NCBI RefSeq assembly: GCF_004331695.1
Contig: NZ_SJSL01000006.1
Coordinates: forward strand, 1-64,000
Source: Pedobacter psychroterrae
Lineage (GTDB): Bacteria > Bacteroidota > Bacteroidia > Sphingobacteriales > Sphingobacteriaceae
Reading direction: 5' to 3'
DNA length: 64,000 nucleotides
Position 1 is the first letter of the stretch. Each line of letters begins with the position of its first letter. Both the position numbers and the translations under genes were made by a program. Below the pieces are notes generated by a model. It was given only the letters and a program-made list of their open reading frames with translations. It ran no database searches and was not told the origin of the DNA. This document shows positions 17,109 through 25,270 of this stretch, piece by piece.

Positions 17109-17483
17109 CTACAATAAAGTCAGGAATGCCGAATCATTTAGCTTAGTGTGCAAGATCTTTAATGCGCTCTGAATCTGCTTTCGCACTGTAAGCGGACTCG
17201 TCTTCATGATCTCAGCAATCTCATTGTGCGAAAGGTGCTGAAACCTGCTCATTTCAAATACTTTTCGCATCTGATCTGGCAAAGAAGCAACTTCCTTCTC
17301 TATTAAAGCTGCCAGCTCTCTTTCCCTCAGCCGTTCATCCGTCTCCTCCGTACCTTCTTCGGCGTACTTGGCAAATGAAACCGCATACTCCTGCCTGATC
17401 TTGTCTTTAGTAAATACATTGATCACACGGTTTCTTACCGAAGTATACAGATACGCGGCCAGTTCCCTCCTACTTTGTATACC
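17109..17483 (-). pseudogene. Truncated ECF sigma factor (region 2 mostly lost)
   Basis: The C-terminal two thirds of a sigma factor: region 4 is intact (LPDQMRKVFEMSRFQHLSHN, then EIAEIMKTSPLTVRKQIQSA). The ATG at 17426 lies in the middle of the protein; reading further upstream in the same frame continues with RRELAAYLYTSVRNRVINVF, the typical end of region 2, until a stop at 17484-17486 inside an inverted repeat. The core-binding part of region 2 is missing, so it cannot work as a normal sigma factor. It is not the product of the neighbouring complete sigma gene. Probably the stump of an older FecI-FecR-SusC unit. Confidence 0.75.
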
Positions 17484-17501
17484 TTAAGGCTGACTTAAGG
17501 T
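17481..17501. repeat. 8-bp perfect inverted repeat at the sigma-factor break
   Basis: ACCTTAAG at 17481-17488 and CTTAAGGT at 17494-17501 are exact inverse copies around a 5-base centre. It begins exactly where the truncated sigma factor frame is interrupted. No T-run follows on the side where a terminator would be expected. A related palindrome with the same ACCTTAA/TTAAGGT arms lies at 36031-36046. Confidence 0.5.
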
Positions 17502-17590
17502 GCGCAAGTGGTGGGCCAGTTTTATTCTTAAAGTAGGGTCTAAGTAACAAAGTTGATTATTTTAACCGACTAAATATTCTATTTAAAAAA

Positions 17591-17607
17591 GTTCACAAAA
17601 TGAGAAC
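17591..17607. promoter_or_regulatory. Probable HigA operator (inverted repeat)
   Basis: GTTCACA and TGAGAAC, seven-base arms with one mismatch around AAA, lie just upstream of the -7 box at 17616-17623 and cover the place of the -33 box. Position and symmetry fit autorepression of higBA by HigA. Inferred from location only. Confidence 0.5.
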
Positions 17608-17615
17608 AATTAATC

Positions 17616-17623
17616 TATATTTG
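17616..17623 (+). promoter_or_regulatory. higBA promoter -7 box (TATATTTG)
   Basis: TATATTTG matches the Bacteroidota -7 consensus TAnnTTTG. Transcription would start about seven bases later, practically at the higB start codon (17632), giving a very short or no leader. The -33 position is occupied by the inverted repeat. Confidence 0.55.
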
Positions 17624-17631
17624 TATAATCA

Positions 17632-17964
17632 ATGAGAGTTCATTTGATAAAAAAGCAGACGCTAGAAGAATTTTCAAAACAATATTCATCAAGTAAAATA
17701 CCACTAGAAGACTGGGCAGAAAAAATAAAGTTTGCGAATTGGGAAGAACCTATTGATATGAAAGCCACATTTAACACTGTAGATCTATTAGGTAAAGGCA
17801 GCAAAAGAGTGGTATTTGACATAGGTGGAAATAGTTATCGGGTCATATGTAAGTATCAATTCGGTAATAGCCAAGTTCATCTATTCGTTTGTTGGATTGG
17901 GACTCATGCTGCTTATGATAAGCTATGTAATCATAATAAACAATACACAATTAATATATATTAG
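17632..17964 (+). CDS. higB: HigB-type mRNA interferase toxin
   Basis: A 110-residue toxin of the HigB family (RelE superfamily), which cleaves mRNA on the ribosome. Family signs are the N-terminal VHLIKKQTLEEFS, the central DLLGKGSKRVVFDIGGNSYR, and the C-terminal VHLFVCWIGTHAAYDKLC, where HAxYDK is the family hallmark of the catalytic end. The toxin gene precedes the antitoxin gene, as usual for hig modules, with 2 bases between them. A promoter and an operator-like repeat lie directly upstream. The system appears intact. Confidence 0.92.
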   Translation: MRVHLIKKQTLEEFSKQYSSSKIPLEDWAEKIKFANWEEPIDMKATFNTVDLLGKGSKRVVFDIGGNSYRVICKYQFGNSQVHLFVCWIGTHAAYDKLCNHNKQYTINIY

Positions 17965-17966
17965 CA

Positions 17967-18422
17967 ATGAAAGCAACACCAATGAAATATACCATTATTA
18001 AAGATAAAGATCAGTATGATCAATATTGCGATCAACTGGGCAAATTGGTGATTCAGCCCAACGCTAATGATCTTCAGGACGAGATTGATTTGTTAACTCT
18101 GTTAATTACAAAATATGATGAGGATCATAGTACCTTTAAAGAATTGGACCCTATTGCTTTACTCCGTTCTTTCATGAATGATCACCATCTGAAAGCTCAG
18201 GATATGTCTGGAATATTAGGCATCAGCAAAGGTTATGTTTCTGATATATTGCATTACAAAAAAGGGCTTTCAAAAGAAGTAATAAGGAAATTGGCTGATC
18301 ATTTTAAAGTTAAGCAGGAAGCCTTTAACAGGCCATACAAACTTATTTCATCAGTAAATATCCATTTACGAAATGCCAGTATAATGAATACTTATAAGGA
18401 ATTACCATACGTTAAACATTAA
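17967..18422 (+). CDS. higA: HigA-type antitoxin (XRE family)
   Basis: A 151-residue antitoxin and repressor. The N-terminal half (YTIIKDKDQYDQYCDQLGKL and the DEIDLLTLLITKYDE helix) is typical of the long HigA form; the C-terminal half carries a helix-turn-helix (about 75-125: MNDHHLKAQDMSGILGISKG, VSDILHYKKGLSKEVIRKLA). It neutralises HigB and probably represses its own operon through the upstream repeat. Two candidate starts exist (MKATPMKY); the sixth codon ATG would still leave a complete protein. Confidence 0.92.
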   Translation: MKATPMKYTIIKDKDQYDQYCDQLGKLVIQPNANDLQDEIDLLTLLITKYDEDHSTFKELDPIALLRSFMNDHHLKAQDMSGILGISKGYVSDILHYKKGLSKEVIRKLADHFKVKQEAFNRPYKLISSVNIHLRNASIMNTYKELPYVKH

Positions 18423-18525
18423 AGCACATGGCTTGCCAGTACATTGTAATAATTCTGATATCGGAACAACCTTTTTGGGATTACTCCGTTATATATTTAC
18501 ATTGACCAATAAAACTATTTTACAT

Positions 18526-18789
18526 ATGCAAATCGCCACAGTAAACTACAAAATCCGGTTAGCAGACGGCACAACTCAAATAGTAAAAATCATTGCCACA
18601 ACATTCAAAAAGCTTAAGGTCTGGAAGCTTGATTTCAGTAATGGAAAAGAGATCATTCTGTATAAAGTGGGCAGCGAATGGATGCAACGTACTGAAGATT
18701 ACCTTGAGCAACGTTATGTAGCATCAATAGGTGCGTTTATTGATAGCCTGGAGTTAAGTAATGGCAACCAAATGGCTCAAGCCAACTAG
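18526..18789 (+). CDS. Hypothetical small protein
   Basis: An 87-residue protein starting at the ATG 18526; the longer frame from 18433 adds a non-conserved-looking stretch and runs through an AT-rich promoter-like region, so the shorter start is preferred. It is soluble, with alternating strands (YKIRLADGTTQIVKIIAT, WKLDFSNGKEIILYKVG) and a C-terminal helix (VASIGAFIDSLELSNG), which suggests a small beta-sheet plus helix fold. No family recognised. It lies between higBA and tRNA-Arg. Confidence 0.65.
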   Translation: MQIATVNYKIRLADGTTQIVKIIATTFKKLKVWKLDFSNGKEIILYKVGSEWMQRTEDYLEQRYVASIGAFIDSLELSNGNQMAQAN

Positions 18790-18857
18790 TGTTCATCCTT
18801 AGAAAAAGGCTCTTTTTTTAATATTTCAAAAGATCAAATTTTATAGCATTGTTTTTA

Positions 18858-18865
18858 TATCTTTG
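18858..18865 (+). promoter_or_regulatory. Promoter -7 box of tRNA-Arg (TATCTTTG)
   Basis: TATCTTTG matches TAnnTTTG and ends 7 bases before the tRNA 5' end at 18873, the spacing expected if transcription begins at or just before the mature tRNA. No good -33 TTTG box is seen at the right distance. Confidence 0.45.
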
Positions 18866-18872
18866 CCGCATT

Positions 18873-18944
18873 GCTCCCGTAGTTTAATGGATAGAATGCG
18901 TGGTTCCGGTCCTCGTGATAGGGGTTCGAATCCCTTCGGGAGCA
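18873..18944 (+). tRNA. tRNA-Arg (anticodon CCG)
   Basis: A complete cloverleaf can be drawn: acceptor GCTCCCG with CGGGAGC, D arm, anticodon loop TTCCGGT giving anticodon CCG (decodes CGG, Arg), a 4-base variable loop and a T arm with TTCGAAT. The anticodon stem CGTGG/CCTCG has one T-T mismatch at its centre. The 3' CCA is not encoded (A73 is followed by CAT). A terminator follows at once. Confidence 0.92.
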
Positions 18945-18947
18945 CAT

Positions 18948-18978
18948 AAAATGCCTTAGAGAATCTAGGGCATTTTTT
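18948..18978 (+). terminator. Rho-independent terminator of tRNA-Arg
   Basis: A 13-bp stem (18948-18960 with 18964-18976, one G-T pair) around a 3-base GAA loop, ending in a run of six T. Confidence 0.88.
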
Positions 18979-19053
18979 ATGTTCTATTTTTTTTAATTGA
19001 ACAAGCAGAACTGGATTGTAAATTTCATAGTTCTTGAGTAGAACAGATAAAGC

Positions 19054-19920
19054 CTATTTCTTAAACATTGCGTACACACTTTTTCCAACGGTAACTATAC
19101 CCAGGACTATTAAACCCGCAACTATCCCTATCAAAAATTCTTTTAGCATTGCTGGTATATGTGGAAGTAGATGATGAAAAAAATCAATGTTATGCGCGAA
19201 AATACCTCCTGAAACCAGTATCAATGCTATCGTCCCCACTACACTTAAGATCCGGATGATGATCGGAAGTGACTTTACCAGAATATTTCCAACTGCAGCA
19301 AATACGCCCTTTTCACCTGAACGTTTGATTATTTGATAGCCAATGTCATCCAATCTGACAATGAGGGCTACGATGCCATACACACCAATAGTAGCTACTA
19401 ATGCGACAACTGAGACTGTTAATATGCGAAGTGTTAAACTCTCATTAAGCACCGTTCCCAAGGCAATGATAACGATCTCGACGGAGAGAATGAAATCAGT
19501 AGTCACAGCAGATTTAATTTTCGTTTTCTCGATTTCAGTATCATCCTGCTTTATTTCTTCTACTACTTCATGGCCCTTTTTTTCCCGGTGAAAGATAAAT
19601 TCCACTACTTTTTCTACTCCTTCATATGCCAGGTAGCAGCCTCCTAAAATCAGGATTATTGTGATTGCAATTGGAAGGTAAGCACTCAATAACAGTGCAA
19701 TGGGCACTATGATAATCTTGTTGACCAGCGAGCCTTTGGTGATAGCCCAAAGCACCGGCAGTTCTCTTGAAGAAAGAAATCCTGTGGCTTTCTCGGCATT
19801 AACGGCTAAGTCGTCGCCCAGAATTCCGGCAGTTTTACGGGTTGCTATCTTTGCGGTGACAGCTACGTCATCCATCAGTGCGGTAATGTCATCTAAAACT
19901 GCGAATATTCCTGAAGCCAT
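19054..19920 (-). CDS. DUF808 family membrane protein (YedI-like)
   Basis: A 288-residue inner-membrane protein of the DUF808/YedI family. The soluble N-terminus reads ASGIFAVLDDITALMDDVAV, the clearest hallmark, followed by KTAGILGDDLAVNAEKATGF and by several hydrophobic segments (about residues 68-92, 145-160, 165-190, 215-240, 262-282). Length is normal. The function of the family is unknown. It stands alone between tRNA-Arg and the beta-barrel gene, both of which it does not resemble in role. Confidence 0.9.
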   Translation of the reverse strand: MASGIFAVLDDITALMDDVAVTAKIATRKTAGILGDDLAVNAEKATGFLSSRELPVLWAITKGSLVNKIIIVPIALLLSAYLPIAITIILILGGCYLAYEGVEKVVEFIFHREKKGHEVVEEIKQDDTEIEKTKIKSAVTTDFILSVEIVIIALGTVLNESLTLRILTVSVVALVATIGVYGIVALIVRLDDIGYQIIKRSGEKGVFAAVGNILVKSLPIIIRILSVVGTIALILVSGGIFAHNIDFFHHLLPHIPAMLKEFLIGIVAGLIVLGIVTVGKSVYAMFKK

Positions 19921-19979
19921 ATGTGTTATTTATGGTCGCAATATGCAATAATCCTGCCATTGACAGCGACATTTCTGTA

Positions 19980-20555
19980 TTAAAAAAGTACACCTGCTTT
20001 GATGCCTGTGGTAGAAAAATCATAACTTCCCATACCGCCCGTTGTTCGCTGAATTCTGTCATAACCGCCACTTACATTTAGCAATAGCGCATTGCCAACC
20101 CTAAATTTATAACCCGCCCCTGTACTGATAAGATTAGATGGCAATCCATGGTCGCCTAACACAGAAGTAAATCCTACATCAAAAAAAACGAAAAGCGAAT
20201 TCGGTTTATTTTTACTTAAGTATAACCTGGTATCTAAAAAATAAAGCAGCGATGCATAATTGACATCCCAGGTTGTGGTGTGGTTTTCCAGCCCAAGCCC
20301 GATACCAAGTGATAAGTGGGGATTCAGGAATACCCCATTGATGGTACGGGCGGTTGTCATTGTAGAATTTCCTTTAAAATATGAAGGCGTGCCGGGCTTG
20401 GGTTCTTCCATTTCGCGAAACGCTTTTCCAAAATAAATGCCCAGTTCTGTGATGTTAAAGTAGCCCTTTTGTTTACCGTCGGTTTTGGCATCTTGCGCAT
20501 TGGCGCAAATGGCCAGCATTGAGAGAATTGTTAAAAATAAATATTTCATATACAT
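19980..20555 (-). CDS. Predicted outer membrane beta-barrel protein
   Basis: A 191-residue exported protein. A signal peptide (about 1-20, ending ANAQ) is followed by alternating amphipathic strands with aromatic girdles (LGIYFGKAF, LSLGIGLGLE, LYFLDTRLYL, LFVFFDVGFTSVL, YKFRVGNALLLNVSGGYD) and a final strand TGIKAGVLF ending in Phe, the normal signal for barrel insertion. It resembles small PorT/OmpX-like 8-strand barrels. Exact family and role unknown. The third residue Met (MKYLF) is another possible start. Divergent from the protease gene. Confidence 0.8.
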   Translation of the reverse strand: MYMKYLFLTILSMLAICANAQDAKTDGKQKGYFNITELGIYFGKAFREMEEPKPGTPSYFKGNSTMTTARTINGVFLNPHLSLGIGLGLENHTTTWDVNYASLLYFLDTRLYLSKNKPNSLFVFFDVGFTSVLGDHGLPSNLISTGAGYKFRVGNALLLNVSGGYDRIQRTTGGMGSYDFSTTGIKAGVLF

Positions 20556-20680
20556 TATTAGATGAAGCTTAAAAGTACTCTATAAAGAATATTATTTAAC
20601 AATTAATAATCAATAAAATTTATAGAAAACTAAATTAAGTAGAAATTAACAGCTATGTTTACTTATCTAAGTTACTCGTT

Positions 20681-22210
20681 ATGAAATTTTTTGCTCAATC
20701 TCTCCTTGTAATACTCGGTATTATAAGTCCGGCCTATGCCCAAATCACTACTTGCGTAGACGTACCCGTCGTAAGAAATAACACCGCCGGTGTCATGAAT
20801 GGTGTGTCGGATTATTCAACAAAATGGACCAATGGCACTGTCTTAAATATTATGTTTACAGGTGGTACCGAAAAGGTTAGGGCTAAAGTCATGCAATATG
20901 CTAAAATCTGGGAGCAGTATGCCAACATCAAATTTAATTACATTAGTCAGGGCCAGCCCGATATGATTATCTCTTTCAGAGAAGGTGAGGGATCCTATAG
21001 CCATGTAGGTGTGGGTTGCAGGACCGTTGCCAAAACTGGAAAAAACACTATGAATTTTGGCTGGTTTAATGACAATACTGAAGAGAAGAACTTTAAGCGC
21101 ACTACCCTTCACGAGTTTGGACATGCCTTGGGACTATTGCACGAACACAAAAATCCGCTGGGCGAGATCAAGTGGAATAAGGCGGTGATCTATGGCTACT
21201 ACCAGCAGCAAGGCTGGTCTGTGCAAAAGGTCGACGAAGAAGTTTTGAATAGATACAGCGTAACTATGTCCAATCACCAGTATGATCCTAAGTCTGTGAT
21301 GCACTATCCGATTCCTGCCAATCATACTTTGGATGGTTATTCGGTAGATTGGAATACGGATGTGTCTGAGGGCGACATTAAACTGATCTCAGAGATGTAT
21401 CCAAAGCAGCCTATAGTAAAGCCCAATGGCAACACTGGGGCGATAGCAAGTACATCGTCAAGCATATTTAAAGACATTACTATGCAGCACAATGTGGTAC
21501 TGAACGGCAAAAAAGGGATGAAAATATTCGCCTCATTTGCGATAGATAATGCACAGAATAAAAAGTGCTTGATCTCGGCATATTACTACGACAACAATGG
21601 CGCTGCGCTGAACGATTTGAACAACAGCTTTAGGACAACCACTGGTAAAGTATCAGTGGGAAAAAGCTTTTCTCCATCCTACCCAAAGGCCACTTATACC
21701 GATTTTGAGCTGTTTATGCCGTATGACGAGTTGCACGCACCTGACGGCGATTCTAAACTCAGCTATAAGTTGTCAATCTGGGATGAAGACAGAAAGGAAC
21801 TTGCCAATAGTGGATCTTATACGTTTGATTATTCAAAAGGGATCTCCGTAACTGACTTTAGCGTCTCGACAGATTTTGTGCTCAAGCCCGGCATGTTTTC
21901 TGTAATCCCTAAGTTTGTAGTGAAGAATGCTTATTTAGTGCCGCTGAAGGTTTCTATCTGGTTTTACGACGAGAACAAAAAGCCCCTTAAAGTAGACAAT
22001 GCATTGGTGGCCAACCACCTAAATATTACACCTGCCTATTTCAACACGGTCTATAATGGAAACTCCAGAAACTTTGTAATGCAGGTACCATACACTGCAC
22101 TTAACTTGAAAAAAGGAAGCAATACGATCAACTATTTTATCAGTATGTATCAGGGAGAGAAGAAAGTCTATCAGACGAGCTGGCTGTCAACGGAGATGAT
22201 ACAGCCCTAA
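20681..22210 (+). CDS. Secreted astacin-like (M12A) metalloprotease
   Basis: A 509-residue secreted zinc protease. Signal peptide about 1-20 (ending AYAQ). The zinc site HEFGHALGLLH (His144, Glu145, His148, His154, followed by Glu155) and the Met-turn SVMHYP about 50 residues later show an active member of the M12A/astacin group. The peptidase domain ends near residue 240; the remaining 270 residues are beta-rich, contain two similar segments (KKGMKIFASFAIDN and LKPGMFSVIPKFVVKN) and have no recognised family, perhaps two Ig-like or substrate-binding domains. No T9SS C-terminal sorting motif is obvious. Stand-alone gene. Confidence 0.88.
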   Translation: MKFFAQSLLVILGIISPAYAQITTCVDVPVVRNNTAGVMNGVSDYSTKWTNGTVLNIMFTGGTEKVRAKVMQYAKIWEQYANIKFNYISQGQPDMIISFREGEGSYSHVGVGCRTVAKTGKNTMNFGWFNDNTEEKNFKRTTLHEFGHALGLLHEHKNPLGEIKWNKAVIYGYYQQQGWSVQKVDEEVLNRYSVTMSNHQYDPKSVMHYPIPANHTLDGYSVDWNTDVSEGDIKLISEMYPKQPIVKPNGNTGAIASTSSSIFKDITMQHNVVLNGKKGMKIFASFAIDNAQNKKCLISAYYYDNNGAALNDLNNSFRTTTGKVSVGKSFSPSYPKATYTDFELFMPYDELHAPDGDSKLSYKLSIWDEDRKELANSGSYTFDYSKGISVTDFSVSTDFVLKPGMFSVIPKFVVKNAYLVPLKVSIWFYDENKKPLKVDNALVANHLNITPAYFNTVYNGNSRNFVMQVPYTALNLKKGSNTINYFISMYQGEKKVYQTSWLSTEMIQP

Positions 22211-22241
22211 ACACTATATGAAGTTCATAAGCTGACCGTGA

Positions 22242-23441
22242 TTATTTGACCGGAATCTCGCCTCTACGGTTTACCGCCCAGCCAATTTCAGGCTTTACAT
22301 TAAAGGTTTGCGGATTCTGTTTAACACCCATAAAACCTGCCCAGAACTCCATATTAAAAGACTGTTTAAGATTTCCAGCTTCATCTTTAATCTCAAGGAT
22401 AAAAGGCACATTGGCCAACTCTTTAGGTAATTCATTTATGTACTTGATCTCTTTGAACGCCGACCTTTTTAAATATAAAGTCCGGTTTTTGGAAGGTAAG
22501 CCTACATAAACCGGAAAATCCGAAGGGCCTTTGGCAGCCAGCCCATTATTGGCAACAGCTTTGGCTTCAACTACTACTGGACTGTTACTTTGCAAATACG
22601 GGTAGAACTTCAACAGCCAGCCATCAATACCATCGTATGAGCCATACGCACCCAACTTATGGTATTTAACCATATTCATCCAGAATTGCTTATCTAGCTT
22701 TCCCTTTTTGGTATCAATGATCTTCTGAATTACTGGTTTCAATTCCGACGTCCACCATTCCAAGTCATATTTAGATAAGTAGTCGAGGCGCTTGAGGATC
22801 TTTTGCCAATCTTTAACGCTTCCTTGTACGGTGACCTCAGAAATGCCACAACCTACAAACGTGACTTTATAGTTAAAAAACTCTTTCATGGATTCCATAA
22901 TCGTGATTTGACTAGCTACAAGTACTGTTGGAGTGGTGGTGGTAAAATCAGCAGAAAGATTATCAATCAACTCTTTGCCTGTAAAGCTGCCTATCTGTTC
23001 CGCAAACTCCGGAAACACCGTTTCCCATTGGAAGTCAGTAATATTTTTCAGATTGCTTACATCCCGCTCAACTTTCAAAGTCTTTTTCCCTTCGAAATTT
23101 ACAAACTGCGATCTGATCTTTTCAGGGTCTGCATTTACATGGTTAGCAAAACCCTGGCAGATTAGCAACCAGGCAATATCAGGACTTATTGTTAGTGGAT
23201 AGTGGTTTTGATAGGCTCTCAAATAACCTGTGATAACGGGATGTGTACCGAAATCAACAAGGTTTTCTGTAACAGAAAGTTTAAGGAAGTCTTTTTCAAC
23301 ATTGCTGTACAATTTATCAGCGGAAACCGTATGGAGCAACTTTTCAGGTCTAGTTATATTTTCAATCTTATAAGTGTCCGATTGAGCCTGTACCTGTCCA
23401 AGAGCCAGGGTAATGAAGAATACTATATAATATTTGTTCAT
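22242..23441 (-). CDS. DUF4419 domain-containing exported protein
   Basis: A 399-residue protein with a signal peptide (about 1-19, ending VQAQ). The body matches DUF4419, known from fungi and bacteria, with VITGYLRAYQNHYPLTISPD and DIAWLLICQGFANHVNADPE near the N-terminus and a later SYDGIDGWLLKFYPYLQ. Function unknown. Being exported is notable because most family annotations give no location. It is convergent with the astacin gene (31-base gap) and divergent from the rhodanese gene. Confidence 0.85.
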   Translation of the reverse strand: MNKYYIVFFITLALGQVQAQSDTYKIENITRPEKLLHTVSADKLYSNVEKDFLKLSVTENLVDFGTHPVITGYLRAYQNHYPLTISPDIAWLLICQGFANHVNADPEKIRSQFVNFEGKKTLKVERDVSNLKNITDFQWETVFPEFAEQIGSFTGKELIDNLSADFTTTTPTVLVASQITIMESMKEFFNYKVTFVGCGISEVTVQGSVKDWQKILKRLDYLSKYDLEWWTSELKPVIQKIIDTKKGKLDKQFWMNMVKYHKLGAYGSYDGIDGWLLKFYPYLQSNSPVVVEAKAVANNGLAAKGPSDFPVYVGLPSKNRTLYLKRSAFKEIKYINELPKELANVPFILEIKDEAGNLKQSFNMEFWAGFMGVKQNPQTFNVKPEIGWAVNRRGEIPVK

Positions 23442-23569
23442 ATAAGTATTTGGTTAAGCGTTAATTATATTTAAATATAGGGAAACTTTATAACAATATC
23501 TCCAAATCAACTGCCTTCTAAAATGCAGATAATCTGATCAGTTATAAAAGAAAATCTTTAAATTCACCA

Positions 23570-24040
23570 ATGAAAAAAATCACCCTACCTGCCCTTTTAT
23601 GCCTGTTCATGGTAACAGCGGGAATATCAAATGCCTTTGCGCAAATCTCCCCTATTCAGTCAAACCCGCTGGGACTTAAAGATCCATGGGTTAAAACTCA
23701 TTTAATAGAACCTGCAGAACTTGCTGATGCTATAAAGGCTAAGAAAGCGCCTGTAATATTTAACATCGGTTCTGTACAGGATATTAAAGGTGCGGTACAC
23801 GTAGGCGCCGGAAACAAAGCCGAGAATATTGAGAACCTGAAAAAAACTGCTGCTGCATTGCCTAAGGGTACTAAGATTGTAATTTACTGTGGTTGTTGCC
23901 CTTTTGCCAAATGCCCCAACATACGTCCGGCATTTAATGCGCTAAGAATAGCTGGTCTGAAGAATGTGAAACTACTAAACCTGACTGATAACCTGAACAC
24001 TAACTGGACTTCAAAAGGATATCCGCTGGAGGCCGAGTAA
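23570..24040 (+). CDS. Exported rhodanese-like protein with cysteine-rich active loop
   Basis: A 156-residue periplasmic protein: signal peptide about 1-25 (ending AFAQ) and one rhodanese domain (about 42-155). The active-site loop reads CGCCPFAKCPN, so Cys107, Cys109, Cys110 and Cys115 are all close; a usual rhodanese has one Cys starting a six-residue loop. The segment VIFNIGSVQDIKGAVHVGA matches the start of the fold. Known rhodaneses transfer sulfane sulfur; the extra cysteines could serve a thiol-redox or metal-binding role, which is only an inference. Single gene, convergent with rhaT. Confidence 0.88.
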   Translation: MKKITLPALLCLFMVTAGISNAFAQISPIQSNPLGLKDPWVKTHLIEPAELADAIKAKKAPVIFNIGSVQDIKGAVHVGAGNKAENIENLKKTAAALPKGTKIVIYCGCCPFAKCPNIRPAFNALRIAGLKNVKLLNLTDNLNTNWTSKGYPLEAE

Positions 24041-24058
24041 TTACAGGTGGAATAAAAT

Positions 24059-24088
24059 AGAGGCTGGCCGGCGTTGGCCAACCTCTTC
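24059..24088 (+). terminator. Hairpin between the rhodanese gene and rhaT
   Basis: AGAGG-x-TGGCC at 24059-24069 pairs with GGCCA-x-CCTCT at 24076-24086 around a 6-base loop, followed by TCTT. A plausible terminator for the rhodanese gene, possibly used from both sides as the genes are convergent. Confidence 0.6.
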
Positions 24089-24099
24089 TTGTTTGAGCG

Positions 24100-25179
24100 C
24101 TATTTTAATGAGTTGCCATATCCGACTATCAGCACGGATAATATAATGATCGCTATACCAGCAATCACGGTATAAAATGTCTTTTTCGTAACACCCGACC
24201 ATTCCTTCAATACCAAACCCCAGGCATTGGCTATCAGAATGATAAAGGCCATGTGCAGAATCCATGAACTTGCACCATTGCCCATTTTACTTTCGCCCAT
24301 ACCATAAAAGAAAAACTGAAGGAACCAAGTGGTACCAGCAATGGCCGAGAATACATAATTGCGAAGAAGAGGGGTCTTTTTATCAGTATAATTACCAAAG
24401 GTCTTATTGCGTGCATTTAAGATCATACACCAGATAAAATTGGTGGTCAGGCCACCCCACATGATCAGAATATACGTTACGTTGTTTTGATAAAGGAATT
24501 CTCCCTCGCCCGGATGGATGCTCTTCCAGGTTTCATTAGCCACTGCTGCCATGTCCTTACCGGCATCAATACCGAAAGCAAAACAGGCACTCAGGATACC
24601 AGATACAATGGACACAAACAATCCGATACCCAACTTGTATTCTTTATTGGATGGATCGCCCTTGCCAGCAGCAATCAGGTCTTTCTCTTTCATGCCTCCT
24701 GCCTTACCGCATACGATGATCCCGATAACACAGACCAACAGGCCGACAAGTACATACTGCCCCCACTGACTCGCCAGCATATCATTCAGGCTGTCTTTGC
24801 CTGCGGTAGGGTTGAAATTGTAATATACAGAAGGTATCAGTGCGCCAAATACAGAGCAGAGACCTAATATAATGGAGCTACCGAGGGATACGCCCAGGTA
24901 TCGTACACCAAGCCCGTAGGTAAGCCCCCCTATACCCCAGAGCACACCAAAGAAATAGGTTAACAATAGGATTTGTCCATTGGTGGTAGCTATGATATCT
25001 GTAAAATTAGGAATGGTAAGCCATGCGGCGATAGGCGGAACGATGAGCCAGGAAAACAATCCCCCAACAATCCAGTATGTCTCCCAGGCCCAGCCCTTCA
25101 CTTTCTTATAAGGGATGTAAAAACTGCCGGAAGCAAAGCCACCGATAAAATGAAAAATAACTCCGAAGATTACCTGCAT
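24100..25179 (-). CDS. rhaT: L-rhamnose/H+ symporter RhaT
   Basis: A 359-residue inner-membrane transporter of the RhaT family (E. coli RhaT has 344 residues). The N-terminal motif FHFIGGFASGSFYIPYKKVK and WAWETYWIVGGLFSWLIVPP are family hallmarks, with about ten hydrophobic helices throughout. It imports the rhamnose released by the two GH78 enzymes encoded upstream. The gene is 91 bases after the GntR regulator gene and has its own palindrome-rich leader, so it could be transcribed both with the locus and alone. RhaA, RhaB and RhaD are not in the window. Confidence 0.95.
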   Translation of the reverse strand: MQVIFGVIFHFIGGFASGSFYIPYKKVKGWAWETYWIVGGLFSWLIVPPIAAWLTIPNFTDIIATTNGQILLLTYFFGVLWGIGGLTYGLGVRYLGVSLGSSIILGLCSVFGALIPSVYYNFNPTAGKDSLNDMLASQWGQYVLVGLLVCVIGIIVCGKAGGMKEKDLIAAGKGDPSNKEYKLGIGLFVSIVSGILSACFAFGIDAGKDMAAVANETWKSIHPGEGEFLYQNNVTYILIMWGGLTTNFIWCMILNARNKTFGNYTDKKTPLLRNYVFSAIAGTTWFLQFFFYGMGESKMGNGASSWILHMAFIILIANAWGLVLKEWSGVTKKTFYTVIAGIAIIILSVLIVGYGNSLK

Positions 25180-25221
25180 AAAAATTGTGCGTTTATATTT
25201 GGTTTAATTTGATTACCCTAA

Positions 25222-25245
25222 TGTATACAAGATGTTTAATTAAAC
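25222..25245. promoter_or_regulatory. Two palindromes upstream of rhaT
   Basis: TGTATACA (25222-25229) and GTTTAATTAAAC (25234-25245) are perfect palindromes, four bases apart, in the 91-base gap between the GntR gene and rhaT. They are candidates for an operator of the adjacent GntR regulator. Palindromes of 8-12 bp in AT-rich DNA can occur by chance. Confidence 0.35.
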
Positions 25246-25270
25246 TGTCCTGTACTATCATGTCACTGGT

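Noticed and set aside
17484..18525. Mobile element at the sigma-factor break
   Set aside because: No transposase, integrase, target duplication or terminal repeats are seen around the toxin-antitoxin module, only a short inverted repeat.
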